From Clavaria fumosa (taxonomy: Eukaryota; Basidiomycota; Agaricomycetes; Agaricales; Clavariaceae), in assembly GCA_951802425.1 (NCBI GenBank), contig OX637795.1, positions 868,001 to 932,000 on the forward strand: a stretch of 64,000 bases of DNA. The letters are read 5' to 3'. Below are positions 33,928 to 44,932 of the stretch, in pieces. The notes under the pieces are model-generated. The model was given only the letters and a program-made list of their open reading frames with translations, was not told the DNA's origin and did not search any database. The position numbers were made by a program, and so were the translations under genes. Numbering within the stretch: the first letter of the stretch is position 1; each line of letters opens with the position of its first letter.

Positions 33928-34540
33928 GGTGGGAAAGTTGGAGGAAAGTGAAGGAAGGCCCTCCTTATATACTAGAAGGTGGTCTGGGAGCATTATTTTG
34001 TTTATTGGGATATCCATTCAACAAATTCATTCAATTATTCTACTTTTTGATGCCTGCAAAAAAACTGTCCGGATGACACACCCACAAACAAGGCCAAATA
34101 TCTCAGATTAAACCAAACATATATTAAAGCTGAACAAATAGATATATAGCCAAGAAGTAGGGCTATCAGATGGTGTGTTTTACATGTCTGCATCTTGACC
34201 TGTTATTGAGATATTGCTGAAATAATCCAAAAGCACAAAACATCTGGACAGTTTTTTGAGTCACTGTACCACTTCTTGGTCCCTTTTCTATGAGGGACCA
34301 TTCTGGACAAAAATGCAAAAGTTCATGTGCATTTCATATGCACACATGTGTTCATTGATTTGCATATGCTCTCACTAATGCACACTTCTACTTACATTAT
34401 TTCAGATATGCATGTATATGCAAGTGTGCACAGAGTCAAACAGTGCATGTCTATGTGCACTTGTGTGCACAGTCTTATACATCTATGCACAGTTCTCTCA
34501 GCTAAAATGTCTGCATTATGCTGCATCATTGTGCAGCACA

Positions 34541-34845
34541 ATGCAATGTGCATTATTGTTGTTTTCAGCACACTTGGCAAGCTGCACAAAGCACACAAAT
34601 GTACAATAATTTAGAAGATGAATATGAGGTAAGACTTATATAGACAACCTTATAGTATATCATTAGGGTTACACAGCCACATTTTTGCATTGCAAAATAT
34701 GTTATATTAGGGGAGATATAGGTGAATCTTCATTGTCTATATAAGTTCTACCTCATATTCATCTTCCAAATTATCATAAATTTGTGTATTTGGTGCAGTC
34801 CACCAAGTGCACTGAAAACAGCAATAATACCACAGCCAACCAGCC
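34541..34845. mobile_element. Fold-back MITE
   Basis: Imperfect inverted repeats of about 110 bp: left arm about 34541-34648 (includes GAAGATGAATATGAGGTAAG, CTTATATAGACAA), right arm about 34733-34845 (TTGTCTATATAAGTTCTACC, CTCATATTCATCTTC). No coding capacity. Ends and target duplication are not clear. Confidence 0.6.
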
Positions 34846-35374
34846 AGTACCATATTTTCATTTTCTGGTTTCAGCTAAGAATCTAAGATTAAGATGTTTT
34901 GAACAATTTAATCATGCCCTAGCCACCTGGGCCAACATGAACCCTGTTTGATAGCATTGATCCTGGCTAAAACTAACAACTGGTAAAGGTCCAGTCTGAA
35001 TATCATGGCACATCTTCAATGAAGAATTTATTTTAACACCTTGGAAATCAATTATAATAGAATTATCAGCAGCTGGGCAACATATGTGATCTTGGCCAAG
35101 CCTGGGCCAAAATGCTAAATGTGTACCAGTGTACTTCTTGGGTGGCATGACGTTAGCATCCTTTTGGTGTGTCGGATGTACACCAAACATGTTGAACAGG
35201 TTTGTCTGGATCAGTGTTTATGTTATGTATGACCCCACATTCTCGGACGACGTCTTAGTCAAGATGTGATATCAGTTTGTGGCAATTTATTGCAAGCCAA
35301 GAAAAACCTGTCAGCTATCCGACATATAGACGAGTTGCGTCTAAAAGTTCAGTGAGTACACAGCCAGAGCCTAA
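34846..35374. other. Intergenic between MITE and oligopeptidase
   Basis: A minus-strand frame at 35190-34912 (92 codons) is open but has no motif I recognise. Otherwise 3' flank of the prolyl oligopeptidase. Confidence 0.3.
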
Positions 35375-38300
35375 TCATTTGGTTTCCACTCGAAGTTTCA
35401 GGGATTGTGCAACAAATCCCCACTTATCAACAGCATCTTTGATGCTGGACAACAATTAGCAATAGAATGATATGAAGAGCGAGTATAACTTGCTGTCTGT
35501 CGGTTGATTTGCCATAACCATGACCAAGCCAATTTTTGTCAATGCGAAGTAGTAGCGGGTTTGGATTCTGAGGCAAATTGTGCTGAAGGGTGGCAATGAA
35601 CTTGAGGGAATGCATTGGAACAACACGGTCATCAGCTGAGGATAGCCTTGCATCAAGTACGGATAAATATCGGCTTGGGAGGACAGCTCACCTGCGTTGA
35701 TCATGACTATTGTAGCCGGCAAAATCTTATCTGTCGGTACGTTATGTATGGGAGACAATGGATAGATGAAGTCAAATTCTTCAGGAAGGCGAGGATCTCC
35801 ATATTCACTTGTCCAAGCTTTCCCTGATTATGGATTTTCAATCCAACTAACCATGGAAATACAATCAATAACAAACCTCCTGTGTATCTGTAGAACTGGG
35901 GAACAGCAGTCAGAGAAACCAAACATATTGAAGGATAATCTAACTACCTTAAGGAGATCTGCGACGCCACCCTCAGAAACGGCAGCACCGAAAGTCCCTT
36001 GTGGTGCCCGAAGTATGGAAGCACTGACAACAAGTCCTATTTTGACATTGTAAGGTGAGCATCAAGGTGGAGATGGAGTGGAAATCTGACCGCCGTTGGA
36101 TGCACCGCTAATAGCCACTTTGTTCGGGGCTGCGTAATTGTTCTTGACAAGGAATTGACTTGGAGCAAAAGTCCTCAGTGAGCCTGCGAAACCACGATAA
36201 TTGCTAAATGGCGGACATACGCTGCGGCAATGAAGTCGTCGAAACTATTTTTCTATTTGAAAGCTAACTTATTGCACAGGGAGTCACAATCCTTGGTTAC
36301 GGACCTTATTTTCTCGTCTTCCGCCCCGGTGCCACTCCTCACCAAATTCTCCTCCGCCTCTGATGGCTGGAACAGCGAGGATTGCGCCATAAATTTGAAG
36401 AAACGTGAGGGTGATTGGACTGAAGAATGGATCCGCTGAGATGGCAAATCCACCATAACCTGCGACCAAAAAAAGCGGTTGTTAGATACGCCCTCATATT
36501 CACTGTTATAAACCGGAGATGGGTTACCGAACTGAATTGCAGGCGCCGTTCCATTAAATTCAGTTGATTTGTGCCGAACAATGAACATTGGAATCTTGGT
36601 GCCATCGTAGCTCTCATACCAGACTTGTGATGACTCAAAATCATCTGTGTTCAATCCATTGAGCTTCGTCGTGCGAAGGATGCTGAAACGCTGCGCCTCT
36701 GGGGCTGTGAAGTCATAGCGAGCGATGGTGCCTGGTACGTTAAACCCGGATAACGCAATAAAAAAATGGGACTGTTTCTCTCTATTTGTTATTGACGCGG
36801 TGCCGACAAAATCCTGGGCTAAACAAGCAAGCTGGATGCCTGCCTTGGAGATGAGGTATATCTCATCCTTTGCCTAAAGGGTCATATTAATACCAAAATA
36901 AGCATTAGAAATGAACTGTTTGGAATGATTACATTGCGCTTGTAGATAGTGACAAAATATCCATTATTGACGCAGTTGACTTGAACGAGCTTCGCGTCTT
37001 TCACTTCCGGGATAAAGTCACGAATTTCGGGCTCATGGTTCGATAGGTCGATAGTGATGACCTTGTGTTGGGGTGCATTCAGGTTGGTCTTGACATACAG
37101 CAGTGATCCGTGGTTCGTTATTCTGTACAAATACAAATCAGAAAATCGAGATGTGAAGGGGAGGGGAGACGTCTCACACGCTGTAGTCGGCCATATACTG
37201 GTTGATGACTTTTCGCCACTGTATCCCTGGCTTGATCGCGCCCTCGTCGAGCTCCGCAACCCACATGAGATTTTGCTGGTGAGTATGAGGGTCATTCGAA
37301 CATTGCAATAAGAATATGGATCCTTGCCTTCGAGGTATCCTTGTACAAATACAAGTAAAGATATTTGCCATCCTCGGAAGTATTTGTTCCGAATACCCAC
37401 TCTGGGTTTTCTTTGTCTCGATGCACGGTGATATCTTCCGCTGGTATAACTGAGTTAGTTTCATGAAAGCCGAAGGACAATATCATCCCGACACTGAGGT
37501 GTCCCGACCCGATGGTAACATATCATGGCATCTCTGTCACCGTGTATTTCGACATGAATATCGCGAGCAGGATAGCGCTGCAAAGCTTATAAATCATGGG
37601 ATTGGATGATCAGGAGTTGCGCCATACTTGATACAGAAGACCTTTGGAGTCCTTCGTCCACGTTATGGATGAGAACTTGAACCACTTCACTTCATCCGGA
37701 AAACGGCCGTCTTCACCCCCTGCTGCCACTGGTGGAGACAATGGAGATCTCGTTGAGCGAACGTAGATCGTTGCGTAATCTCCTCCCTATGTAGCTGTAT
37801 CAAACAACGACAACATATGCACATTAGAACATTACCCACCAAATGAGATATCGCGTATGCAAAGTGCTTGCCACAGGGTGAAAAACGACAAGTGACCATG
37901 ACTGCACCACCATCGGCAGCAAGGACGTTCGGCTTTCAGGAGCGAATTTAGAGAGATCTTGTGGATGTGGTGAAATTCTTTACATCAAAGAAGACATCGC
38001 CAACATCGTTGTCATCCTTTGAGAAATCAGGAAGTGCAGGTTCCTTGGAGCGGTAAAGGACTGCAGATTCTACAGTTTGAGCTTCTGGCACGATAGAGAT
38101 AGGTTAATAAATACCAGATTGCGGTTGCAGGCCACTATTGTAGAACCAATACCAGTGTCCGTCATCAAGTAGAGTAGGCGCGGAGAACTACAAGGTAATA
38201 GCTTTGAGTACGACCCGCACGTCCCGCGCAATCCGCGATAAGGGCTCACCTTGGCGTAATTCATACATGTACGGAACTTGTCCTCAAGCATTTGCCTATC

Positions 38301-38504
38301 GGTGTTCTGATCAAGGTACGCTTGGGTGAAACTCGCCTGAGATGTCGTCCAGTTGTCTACCTCATCAGAGGTCCCTTCCAACCATTGGTACGGGTCTGGT
38401 ACATGTACTTCTCCCTTTGACGCACTCTTGTAGAGATCAACGTGGCCTGAACGGCGTGTGGGGGGGTAGTTGCCAAGAGTCCACTGTGTAGGTGACATTG
38501 CCAA
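35375..38504 (-). CDS. Prolyl oligopeptidase, probable peptide macrocyclase (POPB-like)
   Basis: S9A serine peptidase, about 730 residues, read as 18 exons that stay in frame throughout. In MSDIN pathways the dedicated enzyme (POPB) cleaves the precursor at prolines and cyclises the core; housekeeping POPA does not. The N-terminus ([24 protein letters not shown]) is typical of the family, the beta-propeller follows, and the alpha/beta-hydrolase part has GASNGG with the catalytic Ser (codon 36100-36098), DDRVVPMHS with the Asp near 35630, and GHGYGK with the His (codon 35522-35520). Stop TGA is at 35377-35375. Two introns appear to use GC donors (after TSK near 37328, and near the last exon at 35500). 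Two Met codons lie 6 bases apart at the start. Assignment to POPB rather than POPA rests mainly on the neighbouring precursor gene. Confidence 0.85.
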
Positions 38505-39087
38505 AGCTCAAAGTTTCTGATTGAGTCAGAGCAGTCTCTTTACTCATCCGTGCATCTCATGCCCTGTGCGTCCTTTTGCCCTCGCCACACTGGCACTACG
38601 CGTGCGTCTGATGCTCAGATGCCCCGCATCTCATTTTTTTCGCCCGCGACTCAGAGGCTCTTTCTCCACCTCTCCAGCTTAGTAGTTAGTCTGCATCTCT
38701 CCTTTTCTTTCCCCTTTGCTTAGGGCCCGATCGGCTGCAACAGGTTCAACAATGAGCGTCCACCGTCCGTCGAACTTCTCGAAGCGGCGAGTTCACGGTG
38801 GGTCACGGTCACAGTACTCGTAGTCGGCGCCTCCCACTGGCAAGTTAGCGGGCTGTGCTGTATAATGCGGTTTGCGGTTTATAAGCTAGCCGGGAACCCA
38901 GATGCAGTTACAATTCAAGATCTGGATTAACCTGGAGTCCTGCCAAGCTCGAACGGTCCAGAGATGGCTAGACTTCGAAATTACACATTGACTAATGCTG
39001 GCAGTCAAAGTCACGTTCACCTTTTATCATGATATCCATTCTGAGCGAGATTCACTGGCGCTTCGTCGACTCTCAAGATAAACGACA
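38505..39087. promoter_or_regulatory. Divergent intergenic between oligopeptidase and dynamin-like gene
   Basis: 583 bases separate the two start codons, which point away from each other, so this is a shared upstream region. It is C/T-rich near the oligopeptidase. I see no clear TATA box. Confidence 0.4.
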
Positions 39088-42000
39088 ATGACCTCCCCTC
39101 TCTCTCTTCATGAGATGTTCTTGGTTCTCCTCCGAGTGGTTGGCGAGCAATACGAGCTCTTCCGCAAAGTGGAGGGTGCTAACCCTCAGTCTCTCTTGCA
39201 CTACAAGTTGCTCAATGAAGCGCTCAAAGACGACTTAGCGCTCTACAAGACTCTATTGGAAGAATTTGTCCAACTTGGCAGCGGCGAGACACTCTTCAAG
39301 CTGCTTTACACTGTTTACGCGTCTACAGCCTACGACAACTTGAAGCAGACACTCAACAATACGAGTGAACTTTTGGAGAAGTTCAACAACATGGTTGCAG
39401 GCAGTAAGCGTCAATCTTCCGCGCTAAAACTGTAGGCGCAGTGTTGATGGTTTCGATATCATAAGCCAACGCAATCACGGAGGATATCGACATTATTGCC
39501 AATTGCACTGTCCGTTTGAAGGATGCCCAGGATATGATCGGACGAGCGTTCAAGGCCTTCCACACGCTTTACCTATACCATGATATAAATGCTTCGATAA
39601 GCATACCCCAGACCGCGCAGAACACCCGTGGCCACCCCAAAGCCTTCGACGTGATCACTTCGGCTTTTTATCAGCGCCCATTTGGAATCTCTGCCGCCGG
39701 CGAAGGTACTGTCTCAGTAGATTTATTTTACAAGTTCAACAAGCGCCGGGAGGCCGCAGAAAAGCACGCAAAGGTGATGGCTGGTATCGGCAGGGCCTGG
39801 GTTAAAACCCAACTACTGGAAGGGGAAGATGTACGGTCGCTTGGGCATCTGCAAACCCGCTTGATGGAACTTCTCTGGAGTTGCAGTATTGAACAGCTCA
39901 AAGAACAGACAGATCTCTATCTAGCTGGTGACGACAGCGGAAAGGCTGACATTGTGGCCGAAGTACAGGCACTTGAGGAAACTTTAAAGCATTCAATCGG
40001 GAGAGCCAAGACGGAGAGGTTCTCTATTGCGTTCTGTGGCATGGTCAAAGCAGGGTACGTCGCTCATTTTCAGGTGTCCTTCATCCTCTCCTTCTGAAAC
40101 TCTGAGTAGTAAATCCCTCTTCATCAATTCTCTCATGGGTTGCACCATTCTTCCCTCCGATGGTAAGATAAAGGCTTCATTCGCATGGTCACCTCCTAAA
40201 TGTGTGCAGAGTTGCCCTCCACTGCCTGGCCCTGCCGTTTGCGCCACACCAAAGGCCAAACGGTGCCGAAGTTGACGTTCGACCCCGCGCCGTTCCGTCA
40301 AGGCTTGTTGAAACTGCAAGAGCATAGATACGGATACGAAATGCAAAATTATAAACCACCGAAGGATGACCCGTTCGACAGCATCTTTGCGGAGCTTGAT
40401 TTGGACGATGACCCAAGCGAGAGCAGCACGAGCGACGGCAAAGACCTTGCATTCATATTTCAATCCTGGGCTGGCCTACATCAAAATACGCGACAAAATT
40501 TATTGAAGTTTGAAGACCCTAGATTCGAGCTGCATACTCAAGCTGAAGGGGAAAATGCTGTCAGCCAATTGGTCGGTCGAGGGCTCTTTTCCATACGTTG
40601 CTTCTCCCTTCTATACTCATTTTTGACGAAAATGCAGCTCAGTGAGCTAAATGATATTGTCAGGCTCTGCCATCGCTTTCGCCTTGGTTTCAGAATGGAA
40701 GGGGTCGAGTGGCCTCTGCTCACGGTGGAATTTGACTCATTCCGAGATCAAGAGACAGACGGAATATTTGAGGTCTGTCTGTTATGTATTGGAGTAGCCT
40801 ATTAATAACAAGCGTAATAGTTTATAGATCTCCCGGTACGCAGGATAATGGAAAATTCATTGTCTCACTAATTTATCCGTTCGCTTAGGGCCTTGGGGAA
40901 GGTTTCGAAGATGTGCGGTCTTTATGTTGTCCCAAAATACGTGAAAATTGACATTCCCTGTAGTTTGATTTCGAGGATCTCATCCGACAGGTGGCGAAGG
41001 AGACACACGCGATAGTACCTATCGTCAATTTCAAAGAAATCCCGAAAGAAGACTGGAAACGCTTGCCACAGATCATATCATCTGGCCTCGAGTTGCGCAC
41101 AGACCTAGTTATTTGCACCCACCTAGATCAGGTGAGGTCCCTGTCATCATTTCCTCGCAGTCCAATGCCAATGTTAGCACCTTGCATCATGATTTGGGAC
41201 GTAGATATCAAAGGAGAACCTCCCAGAGCAATTTTTCAATGTGGCGAAGGTGTTCTTCCCGACGAACACGGGTTCAACGGACCGCATCATGGCATGCTCT
41301 TCGCTCATGGGTCTGAGCGCCTATATACTGCTGCGTAAATCCAGCCATGACATGCCGGATCTCGCAAGTTTCTGGGATCGTAAGAAAATCGAGTACCACG
41401 TGAGTCGATATGAGGACAATTCCGCCTTATTCCTGTGAAAATAACTCCCGTTCGCAGTGTGCGGAGAAGATTCTAGGGACAGGAACCACGGATAGGACCT
41501 ATGCACTGTACAATCTCGAACTATGGCAGAAGGCTGTTGGCAAAGAACTCACGGACAGTGGTTTACCGAATGTATGGCAACGACTCCGCAGAGATGTGGT
41601 TACCAGCGCCAGGCAACGGCTTCTGATGCTTGAAGCCCATCTGTTGTGGAAACATATGCACAAGATTGTAATTGAACAAACGTGAGAGCCAGGCCTTCAA
41701 CCTTTATCCCATGTGGGTTTAACGATGCGCTAACCTCAGCCGCGTCCTGCTCGAGATGCGCCGCACCATGGACGAATTCGAACAAGCAAGGCGGGATTAC
41801 CTGTTGGCTCGTCGTGACTTTGTTAGTCTACTCATCAAGTGGGAAGAGCAAGAAGCACAGAGAGATCGAGTCTATGCAAGCAAGTTACAACGTAGCATTG
41901 AGGTCCTGAATAGGCTTGGTGCCGAAGCCGTGACCAAGGCGTTGACAAGCACAATTGCGGATTTACCAAACGTATGTTTTTTTCAGGCTATTTACCACTC

Positions 42001-43183
42001 TTGACCGAGTTCTTGCTCGCTGCTCGTAGGCCACGCCCCTCGCGAGCCCATCTACCGCTCACTTTGACCTTGATCATTCTTCATTAACAACTGTCAGGCC
42101 GGCCGCCTATTTGACGGCAACATTAACGCCATTTAATGCATCGAATGACAAGGTGCACGAGGCACGCAATTCTATTTGGTCTCGATCCCAAACTGTCCTC
42201 ACCCATTTCTCAGGTATCTAATCCGAATGGCTCCGAGTCGGTGGCAGCCGCGGGGCAGCAAGGCGCTTTCAGCCCTGTTACCGATTTCAAGCCGCTCATT
42301 GTGAACTCCAAAGCTGCCGGAGAAGTTTTCTTCCTCAATAGTCAGCGAAAACTGGCTCACTCTTTGGCGGAAATAAGACGCCAGTTCGTCACCACCATCC
42401 GCAAGCTGGCGAACCATGCGCGACAGGAGCGCGTCGGGAACTTGAAGAAGGCCATCAAGTCTCTGGATGAAGAGCTCCAGCCTAGCCTCCAAGAAGAGGT
42501 CCTAATTGATCTCGACGGGATCAACCTGCAGAGCCTCGCCTTCCACAGGGTCACGAAGAGAAGAAGGGCTAGAAACGTCGTGTAGGTTTTATGATGCGGT
42601 TCATGAGTTACCGCCTCATCTCCATTCCTCCCTTCTATCAACAGGTATGGAACGAGAAATGTCCGACACGTGGGGGATTTGACTTTCTCCCACTATAATT
42701 ACAATCAAATCGAGCGCGAGGCCGTGGAAGAGCTTGGGTTCATGCTCAGTGCCCCAATCGCGGGAATCGCAGCGATACCTTTCAACATCATGGTATTCAT
42801 GTTCAAGCAGGCAAGTAGTTCCTCTGCTTTTGCCCGCCTTCTTTTCACGACGCAGTCAGGGGTTGTCTAAGAAATACCGTCTGAACCCTGACGAGATCGG
42901 CAAACGCTACATGGAGCAGATTGTGCGGCCATTTTTGAATGACCTCATAACGGAAGGTCGGAATACTCTGCATCAAACGATGAAGAAAAGCGCCGAGGTT
43001 GCGAAGGATGCGGTTGTGAGTGCACTGGAGCGAGAGGATGCTCGGTATACCAAGCAGCGGGCCGAGAATCGAAATCCGCCCAAAGTCCAACATATCGCGG
43101 AGCTTGTGGCTATCCATTCCAACTGCGTAGCTGCCGAAGCGGCGTTGCAGACAATCAAAGAGCATTTAAATCAATTCATGTAA
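39088..43183 (+). CDS. Dynamin-like large GTPase, copy A
   Basis: Large membrane-remodelling-type GTPase, over 1000 residues in many exons. G1 is GMVKAG-KS, split by an intron at 40055-40110; G2 region is LPSTAWPCRL; G3 (DLPG) is built by two tiny exons, 40821-40835 (15 nt) and 40889-40912 (24 nt); G4 is THLDQ near 41120. Long helical stalk segments with heptad patterns follow (41750-42580), and a hydrophobic stretch FMLSAPIAGIAAIPF near 42740 could be a membrane paddle as in bacterial dynamin-like proteins and mitofusins. Near 39410-39470 the frame has a stop unless a 64-nt GTAAGC...AAG intron is used, where copy B is coding. Otherwise no break seen. Cellular role unknown. Confidence 0.7.
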
Positions 43184-43294
43184 ACCATTTATGCGCTGCT
43201 GCTACAGGACAGTACATTGTATTTACGATTTGACCTATCTATCACGTGTCGCGGAAGGGATTCCGTCCAGCGTTCTACACCCGAGTCCTCACCC

Positions 43295-44614
43295 ATGCAG
43301 TCGGTACCAGCCCGAGCGTGCATTCGCCTCCAACGGCGGCGACAACCACTGTCGCCACTCTCGCTACGAGTGGCGCGATTGCAGCCGACATTATCGTCGT
43401 GGTCAGTGCGTCTCATCTCCTCGACGTCGTCGCGCCATCAAGCTGTCCCGAGCGAGAAACCTGTACTGCTGAAGGAGTTCAAGATATATCGATGGGTGCG
43501 TATATGTTCCAGCGTCACACTAGTTGATATCTGAAGCATTGTCTCTTCCTTGTTGTCGACTGGCTTGGTTTCATTGGTATCTGGACCCGCCAATGCAATG
43601 ATCAGAACCCCGACGAACCGGCGGTCAAGCCTACTCTACAGTCCTTCAACATTGATTTGAACCAGACTGGGCCTATGGTACAATTTCCGTCCGCCTTTTC
43701 CTTTTCATTGGAAGCTGACTCACCAACGATGCACGCGCACGTTCGCGACACTAGATCCTTGATGCCCTCATCAAGATTAAGAACGAAGTCGACCCGACGT
43801 TGACTTTCCGCCGCTCGTGTCGTGAGGGTATTTGCGGATCGTGCGCAATGAACATTGACGGACAAAACACTCTCGCTTGTCTTTGTCGAATCAATAGAGA
43901 CGGTAGTAAGGCTACCAAAATATATCCTCTCCCACACAGTTGAGTCCGACTTGTTATTTCTTTATTATTTCATAATTGATTGGCGACTGGCATAGTGTAC
44001 ATCGTTAAGGATCTCGTGCCCGACCTTACGTTATTCTACAAGCAGTACAAGTCTATCCAACCTTACCTACAGAACGATAAGCCCCCAGAAAAGGGGGAAT
44101 TTTTGCAGTCGCAGGAGGACCGCAAGAAGTTAGACGGTCTGTTTCGTCGATGTATTCATCTATTTACTTGCTCATGGAAAACGAAAAATGCAGGTCTGTA
44201 CGAATGCATCCTCTGTGCATGCTGCTCGACGAGTTGTCCCAGCTACTGGTGGAATCAAGACGAGTATCTCGGGCCTGCCACACTCATGCAGGCGTACAGG
44301 TGGATGGCTGACTCCAGGGTGAGGCCACTCATTTGTTCCTAACTATACTTATCAACACTTGTATCTTTTCCACCGTGGCGTCTCCTTCGCAGGACCTGTA
44401 TGGTGCGCAAAGAAAGGAGAAACTCCAGAACGAGTTGAGCTTGTATCGATGCCATACTATTTTCAACTGTACGCACACCAGTCGCTCGACTGAAGATGCT
44501 CCTGCTGAAATGGCCGCATCGATTTTCTTCTGACTAGGCGCACGTACATGCCCAAAGGGTCTCAACCCTGCGGAGGCTATTGCAAAGATTAAGATGGAAC
44601 TCGCAGCTGACTAG
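43295..44614 (+). CDS. SDHB: Succinate dehydrogenase iron-sulfur subunit, mitochondrial
   Basis: Complex II subunit that passes electrons from succinate to ubiquinone through [2Fe-2S], [4Fe-4S] and [3Fe-4S] clusters, on the matrix side of the inner mitochondrial membrane. Seven exons (43295-43495, 43606-43677, 43755-43938, 43996-44136, 44194-44318, 44393-44468, 44538-44614) give 291 residues. The start at 43295 opens an Arg-rich presequence. Cluster ligands are present: [16 protein letters not shown] with [17 protein letters not shown], and the [10 protein letters not shown] segment whose first Cys codon is split by the last intron. Ends KIKMELAAD. Normally single-copy; here it lies between two dynamin-like paralogs. 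Confidence 0.93.
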
Positions 44615-44932
44615 CGGCAATAATAATAATTTTGGGGCGCAGTTTCTCTATTGTCTGTTTCTGTACTCTTATTCTCATACACGGAATAGCGACTGCTGCA
44701 CAGTCCTTGTGTGATTTGAACATCCACGATATCATCATGCATAACCCTCCCCCATATTGGCATTTGGTGCCTGGGGGCATAATGCAGCAATGTCAAACTC
44801 GCTATGCAAGTCTTCATTTTCAAATTCGACCACACTACACGATGATTTTATTCGCGCGGCCGTAAACTGTACTGCCCGACTCCTAATACAGAATGCGAAT
44901 GGCCCAGTTGGCAAGCTTACCTCACATCGTAC

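Larger units (their letters stand above)
32671..34266. mobile_element. Palindromic (fold-back) Tc1 derivative
   Basis: A 1596-bp element with CAGTGACTCAAAAAACTG ends, flanked by TA on both sides. Left arm 32671-33354 and right arm 33583-34266 are 684 bp each and almost exact inverted copies; the spacer is 228 bp. The spacer starts with a diverged Tc1 terminal repeat (CAGTGACTCAAAAAATGG at 33358) in the same orientation as the left end. Thus 33358-34266 has the form of an ordinary internally deleted Tc1 element on the minus strand, and the left arm is an inverted copy of most of it. Confidence 0.9.

Noticed and set aside
43191..43472. ATG-initiated frame at the start of the SDHB region.
   Set aside because: Out of frame with the conserved SDHB exons; the Arg-rich presequence starts at the ATG at 43295.
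43926..43996. Suspected frameshift in SDHB.
   Set aside because: Rechecking the bases gives a clean GTTGAG donor at 43939 that joins in frame to the next exon; the gene looks intact.
44468..44540. Apparent loss of the last iron-sulfur Cys in SDHB.
   Set aside because: It came from choosing a GC donor; the GTACGC donor one codon earlier restores the Cys and frame.
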